In this document: positions 16,755 through 24,141 of the stretch, one piece after another
How positions within the stretch are numbered: position 1 is the first letter of the stretch
How the letters are laid out: the number at the start of each line of letters is the position of its first letter
DNA from: an uncultured Clostridia bacterium
Lineage (GTDB): Bacteria > Bacillota > Clostridia > Oscillospirales > Acutalibacteraceae
Reading direction: 5' to 3'
Assembly: GCA_937877675.1 (NCBI GenBank)
Contig: CALEIS010000133.1
Coordinates: forward strand, 1-36,629
Length of the DNA stretch: 36,629 nt
Notes under the pieces: model-generated
Database searches by the model: none
What the model was told of the DNA's origin: nothing
What the model saw: only the letters and a program-made list of their open reading frames with translations
Position numbers and translations under genes: made by a program

Positions 16755-16773
16755 AAAAATTTTGCGTTTACAA
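16745..16773 (-). promoter_or_regulatory. Sigma-A promoter of the two-component operon
   Basis: TTGTAA and TAGAAT with 17 bases between them, 139 bases before the kinase start. The leader between holds the XRE remnant. The remaining gap up to 16911 is AT-rich with no gene or clear structure. Confidence 0.65.
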
Positions 16774-16911
16774 TGTTTTACATCCTTTTAATCAACTCAA
16801 AGAATACGACAATAATTATTTTTTCCAACGCTACCCAATAAAACGACAATTTGTATTAATTATGGTAATTAAAGCTAAACAAGAGAATTTTTATGTTATT
16901 CTCATTTGAAA

Positions 16912-16949
16912 CAAAAAAATAATGCAGACTATATTTCAAGTCTGCATTT
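16912..16949 (-). terminator. Intrinsic terminator of the 13-gene surface-protein operon
   Basis: AATGCAGACT pairs with AGTCTGCATT (10 bp, 8-base loop) and is followed on the minus strand by ATTTTTTTG. It lies 25 bases after the TSP3 gene stop. Confidence 0.92.
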
Positions 16950-16973
16950 TATTTGTTATTTAGTTTGATAAAA

Positions 16974-19037
16974 TCAATCTACTACTTCAACCTTTTCCTC
17001 TTCTTCCTCATCCTTTTTACGCTTAAAGAAGAAAATTATAAAGAAGAAAATAGAACCGAAGAAAACAATGTGTACAACTGGATTTCTCATGAATTCTGCT
17101 GATGTATCCGGTGTGTCACCAGGAGTAATTGTTCCTGGTTTACCAATATCGATTATACCACCATCGTTATCATAGTCGCCTTCATCGGAACCGTCATAAT
17201 CATCGTGATATCCGTCGCCGTCTGCATCCGGATCATCTTTGTCAAGAATACCGTCGTTATCGTCATCAGGGTCATCCTTATCAGGAATACCGTCACCATC
17301 TGTATCGTCCCAATCCTGACTTCCGTCAGTAAGACCATCATTATCGTCATCCTGGTCTATTCTATCAGGAATTCCATCACCGTCTGTATCACGATTTGGA
17401 CTGTCAGGGTCATTTACATCAGGGATACCGTCGCCATCATCATCTGGGTCATCCTTATCAAGAATACCATCGTTATCGTCGTCGGGGTCCGTTCTGTCAG
17501 GAATACCATCACCGTCTATATCACGGTCAGGACTGTTAGGGTCATCTACATCAGGAATACCGTCGTTATCGTCATCAGTGTCTTCCCCATCAGGAATACC
17601 ATCGTTATCATCATCGGGGTCATCCTTATCAGGAATACCATCATCGTCACCGTCATAATTCGGATGGTCAGGGTCATCCTCATCAAGAATGCCGTCATTA
17701 TCGTCATCAGGGTCTGAGTATATTTCCTCATCTTCATTTACATCAGGAATACCGTCACCGTCATCATCTGGGTCATCCTTATCAGGAGTTCCATCATTGT
17801 CATCATCTGGGTCTAAAATATCCGGTGTTCCGTCACCATCTGTATCATCCCAATCCTGATTTCCGTCAGGAAGACCATCGTTATCATCATCGTTGTCATC
17901 TCTGTCTGGGATACCATCACCATCTGTATCACGGTCAGGACTGTCAGGGTCGATTACATCAGGAATTCCGTCACCATCATCATCCTGGTCTTCGCTGTCA
18001 GGAATACCGTCATTATCATCGTCTGGGTCTTTTCTGTCAGGAGTACCATCGCCGTCTGTATCACGGTCGGGATGGTTTGGGTCATCCTTGTCAGGAATGC
18101 CATCGTTATCGTCATCCGGGTCATCTACATCCGTGATTCCGTCATCGTCATCATCTGGGTCATATTTGTCCGGAATACCGTCGTCGTCACCATCATAATT
18201 TGGATGATCAGGGTCGTCATCATCAAGAATTCCGTCATTGTCATCATCTGGGTCCTGATAAATGTTAGGTTTATCAGGGTCACCATCAGGGTCAATATTA
18301 GGATTGTTAGGGTCAGTTACGTCTGGGTTCTGGTCAGGAATTCCATTTCCATCACTGTCGACAATATAGAAATCCAAATATATTTTTTCTGTTCCATGAG
18401 GAACTTGAACGACCTGTGCGCCATCAGTGGCTGTTCTGAGAGCAATTTTTTCAACATCTGCAAATTCAATCACAAAAGTGATATGTGCAAGCACTTCGCC
18501 ATCTTTTGAAATTGTTACAATATGTCTGCCTTCTGAAATATTATCGATATAATAGTTACCATCACCATCAGTTGATGCTGTGGCACTACCAAAGTCGAAA
18601 CTCATTTCTGCTCCGGGAAGTTCCTTGTTACCTAAATAAACAGTACCTTCCATTCCTACTTTTTCACAGCTATCATTTGGATCATCAGAACACTTTTCAA
18701 ACGTGAAATTAACATAAACATCTGTTGTTATATTTGTTATTTTAATATTACCGTCTTTGTAATATCCAGTAACATCAACACCGTTTAAAGATACTTTTTC
18801 AAGATGATATCCATTTTCCAAAATTGCACTAAGGTCGATTTCACCAAATCTATTAATTTTTATTTGAGCACCATTGGGGCACACTCTGCCTTCAAGAAGA
18901 ACTCGACCGCCTTCATTGTAGGAAACTGTTACGGTGTGTTCATAAGGAACATCTGTGGTTAATTTAGTCGCAAATGACGGAACACACATAGCAAACATCA
19001 TAACAAGTGCTACAATTATGCTTAATGCTTTTTTCAA
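16974..19037 (-). CDS. TSP3 calcium-repeat surface protein with C-terminal membrane anchor (687 aa)
   Basis: Signal peptide 1-23. Residues ~30-113 form a GYHLEKVSLNGVDVTGY-type bacterial repeat domain, and ~128-205 a carboxypeptidase-regulatory-like beta domain (GMEGTVYL, STDGDGNYYI). From ~225 to ~625 there are about 25 thrombospondin type 3 repeats of the DxDxDGIPD kind, which bind Ca ions in known proteins. The repeats are arranged as two perfectly colinear 180-residue blocks. The C-terminus is one helix of Phe/Ile residues and a KRKKDEEEEE tail. There is no LPxTG; TPDTSAEF before the helix might be a divergent sorting signal. It is the last gene of the operon and may form a rigid Ca-stiffened stalk. 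Confidence 0.88.
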   Translation of the reverse strand: MKKALSIIVALVMMFAMCVPSFATKLTTDVPYEHTVTVSYNEGGRVLLEGRVCPNGAQIKINRFGEIDLSAILENGYHLEKVSLNGVDVTGYYKDGNIKITNITTDVYVNFTFEKCSDDPNDSCEKVGMEGTVYLGNKELPGAEMSFDFGSATASTDGDGNYYIDNISEGRHIVTISKDGEVLAHITFVIEFADVEKIALRTATDGAQVVQVPHGTEKIYLDFYIVDSDGNGIPDQNPDVTDPNNPNIDPDGDPDKPNIYQDPDDDNDGILDDDDPDHPNYDGDDDGIPDKYDPDDDDDGITDVDDPDDDNDGIPDKDDPNHPDRDTDGDGTPDRKDPDDDNDGIPDSEDQDDDGDGIPDVIDPDSPDRDTDGDGIPDRDDNDDDNDGLPDGNQDWDDTDGDGTPDILDPDDDNDGTPDKDDPDDDGDGIPDVNEDEEIYSDPDDDNDGILDEDDPDHPNYDGDDDGIPDKDDPDDDNDGIPDGEDTDDDNDGIPDVDDPNSPDRDIDGDGIPDRTDPDDDNDGILDKDDPDDDGDGIPDVNDPDSPNRDTDGDGIPDRIDQDDDNDGLTDGSQDWDDTDGDGIPDKDDPDDDNDGILDKDDPDADGDGYHDDYDGSDEGDYDNDGGIIDIGKPGTITPGDTPDTSAEFMRNPVVHIVFFGSIFFFIIFFFKRKKDEEEEEKVEVVD
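17184..18263 (-). repeat. Two direct 540-bp (180-codon) units within the TSP3 array
   Basis: Unit A (18263-17724) begins IYQDPDDDNDG and unit B (17723-17184) begins IYSDPDDDNDG. They stay in register without gaps through landmarks such as DHPNYDGDDDG, DSPDRDTDGDG/DSPNRDTDGDG and NQDWDDTDG/SQDWDDTDG. This points to duplication of a block of about 11 TSP3 repeats. Confidence 0.92.
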
Positions 19038-19081
19038 TGAAATCCACCTCCTATAAAATCAATTATCTATACGGAGATAGA

Positions 19082-19585
19082 TTATACTGTTGCAGGAGCA
19101 ACATAAGTTACTGTATATGTAAGTGTGCCTGTGTAAGCACCAACAGCCTTGCCTGAGAAATCTGCAATTGAGACTGATGCATTTGTGCCATCAACAACAT
19201 TAGGAGCTGTTGTATTAGCAGGGTTTACAGGACCAAATTCAACTTCGTCGCCACCTGCTACTGTGAAAGTAAGAGTATCAGTTGTACCTGTTGCGGTCAT
19301 TATACCACCATTATCAGCTACTACTGAAACTTTAAGACTCGCACCAATGAGGAGTTGTGATTCAACTGAATATGTCATATTCTGAGCTGATGTATCATTC
19401 CAAGCAACAGTAATACCTGCTGGAATTGTAACTGTATATGACCAGTCAGTTGTTTCATCAAATGTTGTAACAACATCAACAGAACCTGTCTGCGCTGTAT
19501 CATTTGTGATATCCACTGCAAAAGCAGGAACTGTAACAACCATCATCATTATGAGAGCCATTACGATAGCAATAATTTTTTTCAT
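19082..19585 (-). CDS. Tandem secreted beta-domain paralogue 10 (167 aa)
   Basis: Tenth and last of the array in transcription order. Signal peptide 1-23 (VPAFA), then one domain: YTVTIPAGITVAW, YSVESQLLIGASLKVSVVADNGG and a final AYTGTLTYTVTYV strand. It pairs most closely with paralogue 6 (both start DIT.DTAQ.G and share LKVSVVADN), pointing to a duplication. It is the longest copy, with an insert near NPANTTAPNVVDG and a PATV tail. No LPxTG, helix or conserved cysteine is present in the mature part. It lies 44 bases before the TSP3 gene. Function unknown. Confidence 0.85.
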   Translation of the reverse strand: MKKIIAIVMALIMMMVVTVPAFAVDITNDTAQTGSVDVVTTFDETTDWSYTVTIPAGITVAWNDTSAQNMTYSVESQLLIGASLKVSVVADNGGIMTATGTTDTLTFTVAGGDEVEFGPVNPANTTAPNVVDGTNASVSIADFSGKAVGAYTGTLTYTVTYVAPATV

Positions 19586-19619
19586 AATTACTACTCCTTT
19601 AAATAAACTGAAAACTCAA

Positions 19620-20096
19620 TTATACGATTTCAGCTGTGAATGTAAGAGTATCTGAATATGTATCAACAGGAACTGTTGTCCATGCTGCATTTGTTGTGTC
19701 GATTGTAACTGTATCTGCTTCATCAATTACAACTTCAGCTGATGCTGTGTATTCTGCGTCTGTAATTGAATAAGCAAGAGTACTTGTACTACCATCTTTT
19801 GTCATAACATAAGCATCGTCAGCATCTGCAACTGAAACCTTTACAAAGTCGCCTGTTGCAAGCTGGCTATTGATAACATACTCGATATCTGTTGTTGTTG
19901 CTTCCCAATAGATTTCCTGTGTTGCAGGAATAGCAACTGTGTACCAAGTTGGGTCTGAACCATCTTCTTTTGTTGTTTTTGTGTTAATAATTGTATCGCT
20001 ACCTGAATTTGAACCACCTTCAACTGCTGCAAAAACAGGAACTGCGACAGCCATCATCATAACGAGTGCCATAGCAATAGCAATAATCTTTTTCAT
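19620..20096 (-). CDS. Tandem secreted beta-domain paralogue 9 (158 aa)
   Basis: Signal peptide 1-23 (VPVFA). The mature part starts with a Gly/Ser stretch (EGGSNSGSD), then TKTTKEDGS, a block shared with paralogue 3. WYTVAIPATQEIYW, YVINSQLATGDFVKVSVADAD and the final TYSDTLTFTAEIV strand follow. This copy is the closest by eye to the C-terminal domain of the giant protein (FYKVEIPANQNIEW, LSVNVADANED). Very acidic, no cysteine. Coupled to its neighbours by gaps of 15 and 34 bases. Confidence 0.85.
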   Translation of the reverse strand: MKKIIAIAMALVMMMAVAVPVFAAVEGGSNSGSDTIINTKTTKEDGSDPTWYTVAIPATQEIYWEATTTDIEYVINSQLATGDFVKVSVADADDAYVMTKDGSTSTLAYSITDAEYTASAEVVIDEADTVTIDTTNAAWTTVPVDTYSDTLTFTAEIV

Positions 20097-20111
20097 AACT
20101 ATAAATCTCCT

Positions 20112-20588
20112 TTATACCAGCTCTGCTGTAAATGTTAATGTACCACTATACTTGTCAATTGAAGCACCATCCCAATTTGCTTTTGGAATATGAACTTTTA
20201 CCGATGCTTCCTCGGGAGCTGATGCTAAAACAACTGATTTAGTTGTGGTATATACTGTATCACTAAGTGAATACTTAAGTGTGGCAGTCTGTGCAGCGTT
20301 ACTCATCACACCATTATCGGCTGATAAAACAGTAACACTAACAAGTTTTCCTGTCTGAAGTTGACACCATACCGAATAACCTATATCGGTAATCTCATTT
20401 CCCCAAGAAATGTCAACCACAGCTGGAATTGTAACTGTATATGAGCCATCGCCCAAATCCTTTACGCCGTCCACAAGAACCTGTGTGTTACCCGCAGGAT
20501 TCCCTGCACCTAAATCTGCAGCGAATGCAGGAACACAAACCGCCATAATCATAACAAGAGCAAGAGCCAATGAAAGTACTTTTTTCAT
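20112..20588 (-). CDS. Tandem secreted beta-domain paralogue 8 (158 aa)
   Basis: Signal peptide 1-23 (MKKVLSLALALVMIMAVCVPAFA is a variant of the array type). Domain landmarks are GDGSYTVTIPAVVDISW, YSVWCQLQTGKLVSVTVL and a terminal KYSGTLTFTAELV. One cysteine sits in the central strand and is not conserved in other copies. The 'VDG...GDGSY' segment is shared with paralogue 7. The W near ANWDG, 25 residues from the end, is the conserved second Trp of the family. Confidence 0.85.
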   Translation of the reverse strand: MKKVLSLALALVMIMAVCVPAFAADLGAGNPAGNTQVLVDGVKDLGDGSYTVTIPAVVDISWGNEITDIGYSVWCQLQTGKLVSVTVLSADNGVMSNAAQTATLKYSLSDTVYTTTKSVVLASAPEEASVKVHIPKANWDGASIDKYSGTLTFTAELV

Positions 20589-20612
20589 ATTAAGCCCTCA
20601 TTTTTTAATCAA

Positions 20613-21083
20613 TTATGCATTTACAAGTTCTGCTGTGAAAGAAATTGTTCCACTATAAGCTGCGATAGAAACTGCTTTCCATGCATTTTCATCAATAGCA
20701 AGATTGAATTCATGTACTTCGTCAGTAACAACTTCATCTGCTGTTTTACCGTCTGTAGCATCTGTTGCTGTGAAAACGATTGTTTCGCCGTCAGCATTTG
20801 TCAAATCTTTTGACTTTTCAAGAGTAACCTGAACACGTTTGCCTGTTGCAAGTTGACTTGAAATTGTATATTCGTCTTTAGCTGTTGTATCACCCCAAGT
20901 AAGGTTGATTTCAGCAGGAATAGAAACTGAATATGTACCGTCACCCTGTGTTGTTGTACCATCAACAATAACTGTTGTATCGCCAGCTTGAGTTGCTGAA
21001 TCCAATTTCTTTTCTGCGAAAGCAGGAACTGCAATAGCCATCATCATAACGAGAACCATTACAATAGCAATAATCTTTTTCAT
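20613..21083 (-). CDS. Tandem secreted beta-domain paralogue 7 (156 aa)
   Basis: Signal peptide 1-23, then EKKLDSATQAGDTTVIVDG. YSVSIPAEINLTW, YTISSQLATGKRVQVTLEKS, NAWKAVSIAAYSGTISFTAELV and a short NA tail are the family landmarks. It is the copy with most Lys/Glu in the central strand, while most others are Ala/Asp-rich. No cysteine in the mature part. Ribosome binding site AAGGAG lies before the start at 21083. Confidence 0.85.
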   Translation of the reverse strand: MKKIIAIVMVLVMMMAIAVPAFAEKKLDSATQAGDTTVIVDGTTTQGDGTYSVSIPAEINLTWGDTTAKDEYTISSQLATGKRVQVTLEKSKDLTNADGETIVFTATDATDGKTADEVVTDEVHEFNLAIDENAWKAVSIAAYSGTISFTAELVNA

Positions 21084-21115
21084 TGTTTTATCTCCTTAAT
21101 TTTTATACAAATAAA

Positions 21116-21601
21116 TTAAGCACCTACGTAAACAACTGTGTATGTAACTGTACCCTGGTAAACATCAGGAACTGCTGCATCATATTCACTCTGAGCAATA
21201 GCAATTGTGATATCTTCGTCTGGACCTGCAGCGTTATTAATTTCACTGAATTCCTTTTCTGCAGTACCACCTGCAAGTGTGTATTCAAGAGCATAACCAG
21301 GAGCATTTGCGCATAACATTTCACCATTGTTGTCAGCAACAACTGAAACCTTAAGTTTTGCACCGATAGGAAGCTGTGATGTAACTGTATAGTTAGCATT
21401 CTGAGCATTTGTATCATCCCAAGCAAATGTAAATGCTGCTGGATATGATACTGTGTATGTTGCGTCTGTTTCATCAGTTGTTGTAGCAACTGTAGCTTGA
21501 CCTGCTTGTGCAGTGTCTTTTGTAATATCTGCTGCGAAAACTGGAACTGTAACAGCCATCATCATAACGAGAGCCATTACCATAGCAATAATCTTTTTCA
21601 T
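21116..21601 (-). CDS. Tandem secreted beta-domain paralogue 6 (161 aa)
   Basis: Signal peptide 1-23 (VPVFA). YTVSYPAAFTFAW, YTVTSQLPIGAKLKVSVVADN and a terminal VYQGTVTYTVVYV. This copy and paralogue 10 form a subgroup with an aromatic final strand (TYTV.YV) in place of LTFTA. The second conserved Trp near the end is replaced by Tyr (SEYDAA). One unconserved cysteine in EMLCAN. AAGGAG precedes the start. Confidence 0.85.
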   Translation of the reverse strand: MKKIIAMVMALVMMMAVTVPVFAADITKDTAQAGQATVATTTDETDATYTVSYPAAFTFAWDDTNAQNANYTVTSQLPIGAKLKVSVVADNNGEMLCANAPGYALEYTLAGGTAEKEFSEINNAAGPDEDITIAIAQSEYDAAVPDVYQGTVTYTVVYVGA

Positions 21602-21623
21602 AGTTTTTTCTCCTTAATTATCC

Positions 21624-22100
21624 TTATGCCTTATCTGAAAGAGTAGCTGTGAATGTGATGTAGTTTGAGTATTCAGCGATTGTTTTGTTCCAATCTCTAA
21701 CAGTAAATGTGATTGTTTCCTTTTCTGCCTTAACTTCATCATAATCAACAGATACATCGCCTGAAAGGTCATAAACAAGTGTATCAGTAGTACCTGGAGC
21801 AGTCATTGTACCAACAAGAGTAGTTGTATCTCTGTCAGCAACTGCAACATTGAGAGTTTTACCAACTGCAAGTTGTGTTTCAACATCGTATGTCACATCA
21901 TAACTAGGAGCATCCCAAGGAATGCTAATTACTGCAGGATATGAAACAACATATGAACCTGCACCAACTGCTGATGTGTCTGTCTTAACAAGAGCTTCAC
22001 CTGGAGCTGTTGCTGTATTAGTGATTTCACCTGCGAAAGCAGGAACTGCAATAGCCATCAACATAACGAGAGCCATTACCATAGCAATAATCTTTTTCAT
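21624..22100 (-). CDS. Tandem secreted beta-domain paralogue 5 (158 aa)
   Basis: Signal peptide 1-23. GAGSYVVSYPAVISIPW, YDVETQLAVGKTLNVAVADRD, TVRDWNKTIAEYSNYITFTATL and a short SDKA tail. The YPA start of the domain (instead of IPA) is shared with paralogues 1, 4 and 6. The 5' end and upstream TTAAGGAGAAAAAAC are almost the same at the DNA level as in paralogue 6. No cysteine in the mature part. Confidence 0.85.
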   Translation of the reverse strand: MKKIIAMVMALVMLMAIAVPAFAGEITNTATAPGEALVKTDTSAVGAGSYVVSYPAVISIPWDAPSYDVTYDVETQLAVGKTLNVAVADRDTTTLVGTMTAPGTTDTLVYDLSGDVSVDYDEVKAEKETITFTVRDWNKTIAEYSNYITFTATLSDKA

Positions 22101-22135
22101 AAGTTTTTTCTCCTTAACTTAAGTAAGTTTAAATA

Positions 22136-22618
22136 TTAAAGGTCAACAACTGCTGATGAGAATGTAAGTGTATCCTGATATTCGTCATAAGCTGCTGCGT
22201 CCCAATTTGCTTTAGAAACATCAACTGAATAGTTAAATGTTTCATCTGTAACAACAGGAGCAGATGTTGTTGTAGCTGTTGTGCCACCAAGTGCATAAGC
22301 AAGTTTGTCACCTGCCTGGTTTACCATTTCTAAACCGTCTGCGTTCTTATCAAGAATTTCAACAGAAACGCATTTACCTGTTTTAAGCTGACTTGTAACT
22401 GAATATTCAAAGCTTGTTGATTCTGCGCCCCATGTAAGAGCCATTGTTGCAGGATATGAAACTGTGTATTGACCTTCACCAACAACACCAGAAATATCTG
22501 TTAAAACTGTTGCGTCACCAGCCTGTTGTGAAGCTGAACCGATTGTTGCTGCAAAAGCAGGAACTGTAACAGCCATCATCATAACAAGAACCATCATAAT
22601 AGCTATAATCTTTTTCAT
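22136..22618 (-). CDS. Tandem secreted beta-domain paralogue 4 (160 aa)
   Basis: Signal peptide 1-23. GEGQYTVSYPATMALTW, YSVTSQLKTGKCVSVEIL, KANWDAAAYDEYQDTLTFSSAVV. The Ser-Ser in the last strand (LTFSSA) differs from the usual LTFTA. One unconserved cysteine in the central strand. It lies 33-35 bases from each neighbour, with TTAAGGAGAAAAAAC before the start. Confidence 0.85.
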   Translation of the reverse strand: MKKIIAIMMVLVMMMAVTVPAFAATIGSASQQAGDATVLTDISGVVGEGQYTVSYPATMALTWGAESTSFEYSVTSQLKTGKCVSVEILDKNADGLEMVNQAGDKLAYALGGTTATTTSAPVVTDETFNYSVDVSKANWDAAAYDEYQDTLTFSSAVVDL

Positions 22619-22651
22619 AGTTTTTTCTCCTTAATAAAAGTTTGTTTTAAA

Positions 22652-23137
22652 TTAAGCGATTGTTGCTGTAAATGTAAGAGTGTCTGCATATTCTGCAACA
22701 ACTGCATTGTTCCAATTATCTTCTGTAATGTTAACTACTACTGACTTTTCAACTGCAGGATATGTAACTGTTGCGAAGTTAACATCTGTGTCACCTGTAA
22801 GTGAGAATGCAAGGTCAAGAGTAACACCAGCTTCAGGAGCACAAGACATAATGTAATCAGCACTTGTTACATCAACATCAAGAGTTTTGCCATAGAGAAG
22901 ATGTGTTTCTGCTGAGTACTTGAGTTCTGTTGCCTCTGCACCCCAAGCGATAACTGTATCAGCAGGAATTGTAACTATATACCAGTCACCCTCTGAACCG
23001 TCTTCTTTTGTTGTCTTTGTTGAAATGATAACATCACTTGCATCTGTGTCTTTAGCACTAAGGTCTGCTGCAAATACAGGAACACAAACTGCAAACATCA
23101 TAGTGAGTGCTAACACGATAGACAAAATCTTTTTCAT
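22652..23137 (-). CDS. Tandem secreted beta-domain paralogue 3 (161 aa)
   Basis: Signal peptide 1-23 of the second subtype (MKKILSIVLALTMMFAVCVPVFA), like that of the TSP3 protein. TKTTKEDGSEGDWYIVTIPAD, IAWGAEATELKYSAETHLL and DNWNNAVVAEYADTLTFTATIA. THLLYGKTLDVDV replaces the usual SQL..GK. It shares the 'VVAEYADTLTF' end with paralogue 2. One cysteine in MSCAPEAG. Confidence 0.85.
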   Translation of the reverse strand: MKKILSIVLALTMMFAVCVPVFAADLSAKDTDASDVIISTKTTKEDGSEGDWYIVTIPADTVIAWGAEATELKYSAETHLLYGKTLDVDVTSADYIMSCAPEAGVTLDLAFSLTGDTDVNFATVTYPAVEKSVVVNITEDNWNNAVVAEYADTLTFTATIA

Positions 23138-23171
23138 TGTTTTCTCTCCTTAAATGTTATTTTTGATTTAA

Positions 23172-23654
23172 TTAAGCTGCTACAATACCTGCAGTATATG
23201 TAATGATATCTGCATATTCTTCAACAACAGCATTGTTCCAATCATCCATTGAAACAACAACATCAAGACTTCTTACATCAGGGTTAACGATTGTTGGCTG
23301 AGTTGTCTTGTATGATGTGTCACCAGCGAGAGTATATGGGATTTCATAAGCACCGTCAGTTGTCTTCATTGAGCCACTACCTGCAACTGAAACCTCAACT
23401 CTGTGGTCTCTCTTAAGCTGAGAAGTGATTGAATAGTCAATTGCTGTAACTTCCTGTCTCCAAGGAATCATTGTGTCAGCAGGAATTGTAACTGTATACT
23501 TTTCAGCATCGTTACCATCAGCATCTTTTGTGTCTGTTTTAATGATTACTTCGCCTGCTTCACTTGGCTCTACATTAAGGTCTGCTGCAAATGCAGGAAC
23601 TGCAATAGCCATCATCATAACGAGTACCATCATAATTGCGATAAACTTTTTCAT
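23172..23654 (-). CDS. Tandem secreted beta-domain paralogue 2 (160 aa)
   Basis: Signal peptide 1-23. EKYTVTIPADTMIPW, YSITSQLKRDHRVEVSVAGSG, then DDWNNAVVEEYADIITYTAGIV. It contains KRDHR in the central strand, the most basic patch of the family. No cysteine in the mature part. Ribosome binding site AAGGAG precedes the start, and the gene is 23 bases after paralogue 1. Confidence 0.85.
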   Translation of the reverse strand: MKKFIAIMMVLVMMMAIAVPAFAADLNVEPSEAGEVIIKTDTKDADGNDAEKYTVTIPADTMIPWRQEVTAIDYSITSQLKRDHRVEVSVAGSGSMKTTDGAYEIPYTLAGDTSYKTTQPTIVNPDVRSLDVVVSMDDWNNAVVEEYADIITYTAGIVAA

Positions 23655-23677
23655 AACGATTTCTCCTTTTTATTTGA

Positions 23678-24124
23678 TTAGGCATCCACGTATTCAACAG
23701 TGAATGTAAGCAAATCACTGTGTTTACCTGAAGCCGCTTGTTTCCATTGGTTATCTTCTACACTTACAGAAAGGTCAAAACTCTTTCCAAAATCACCAGA
23801 AAGGAATTTGATGTCGTCAGTACCATATAAGTTGTATGCAATAGTCTTTGATGCATCAAGTTCATTGGTAAGTTTGTAATCGTATGCCGAAGAAACCGAA
23901 ACCGAAACTGCTTTTGAAGGTTCAATATTCAAAAGCACTGCCGTTACTTGGCCGATACCCATAGACTTAGTCATCCATGGGATTTCTATGTCTGCAGGGT
24001 AGCTTAACTCATATGTCACAACACCAACTGTTGAAATTACCATTGACTGTGACTCTGCAAAACACGGAACTGTGCAAAGCAAGAGCAAAACGAGTGCTAA
24101 CACTACGGACAAAACTTTTTTCAT
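23678..24124 (-). CDS. Tandem secreted beta-domain paralogue 1, divergent (148 aa)
   Basis: First of the array, 17 bases after the giant gene. Signal peptide 1-23 (LLLLCTVPCFA). The mature part is the shortest, about 125 residues: YELSYPADIEIPW (Trp50), a shortened middle (GIGQVTAVLLNIEPSKAVSVSVS), NQWKQAASGKHSDLLTFTVEYV. SQL..GK is replaced by LLNIEPSK. It is the most diverged copy, which fits a specialised role such as a terminal or linking subunit, but that is inference. Confidence 0.82.
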   Translation of the reverse strand: MKKVLSVVLALVLLLLCTVPCFAESQSMVISTVGVVTYELSYPADIEIPWMTKSMGIGQVTAVLLNIEPSKAVSVSVSSAYDYKLTNELDASKTIAYNLYGTDDIKFLSGDFGKSFDLSVSVEDNQWKQAASGKHSDLLTFTVEYVDA

Positions 24125-24141
24125 TAAATCATCCCCTCCCT

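Noticed and set aside
17184..18300. CRISPR-like regular repeats
   Set aside because: The repeats are codon-phased parts of the TSP3 coding sequence with no unique spacers of fixed size.
17129..18509. Long plus-strand ORFs opposite the TSP3 gene
   Set aside because: They are produced by the low-complexity GAT/GAC repeats on the other strand, give His/Arg/Tyr or Ile/Val/Arg runs, and lack ribosome binding sites.
19082..24124. Ten-gene array as an assembly artefact
   Set aside because: Mature domains differ strongly between copies, so collapsed or duplicated contigs do not explain it; only signal-sequence DNA is near-identical.
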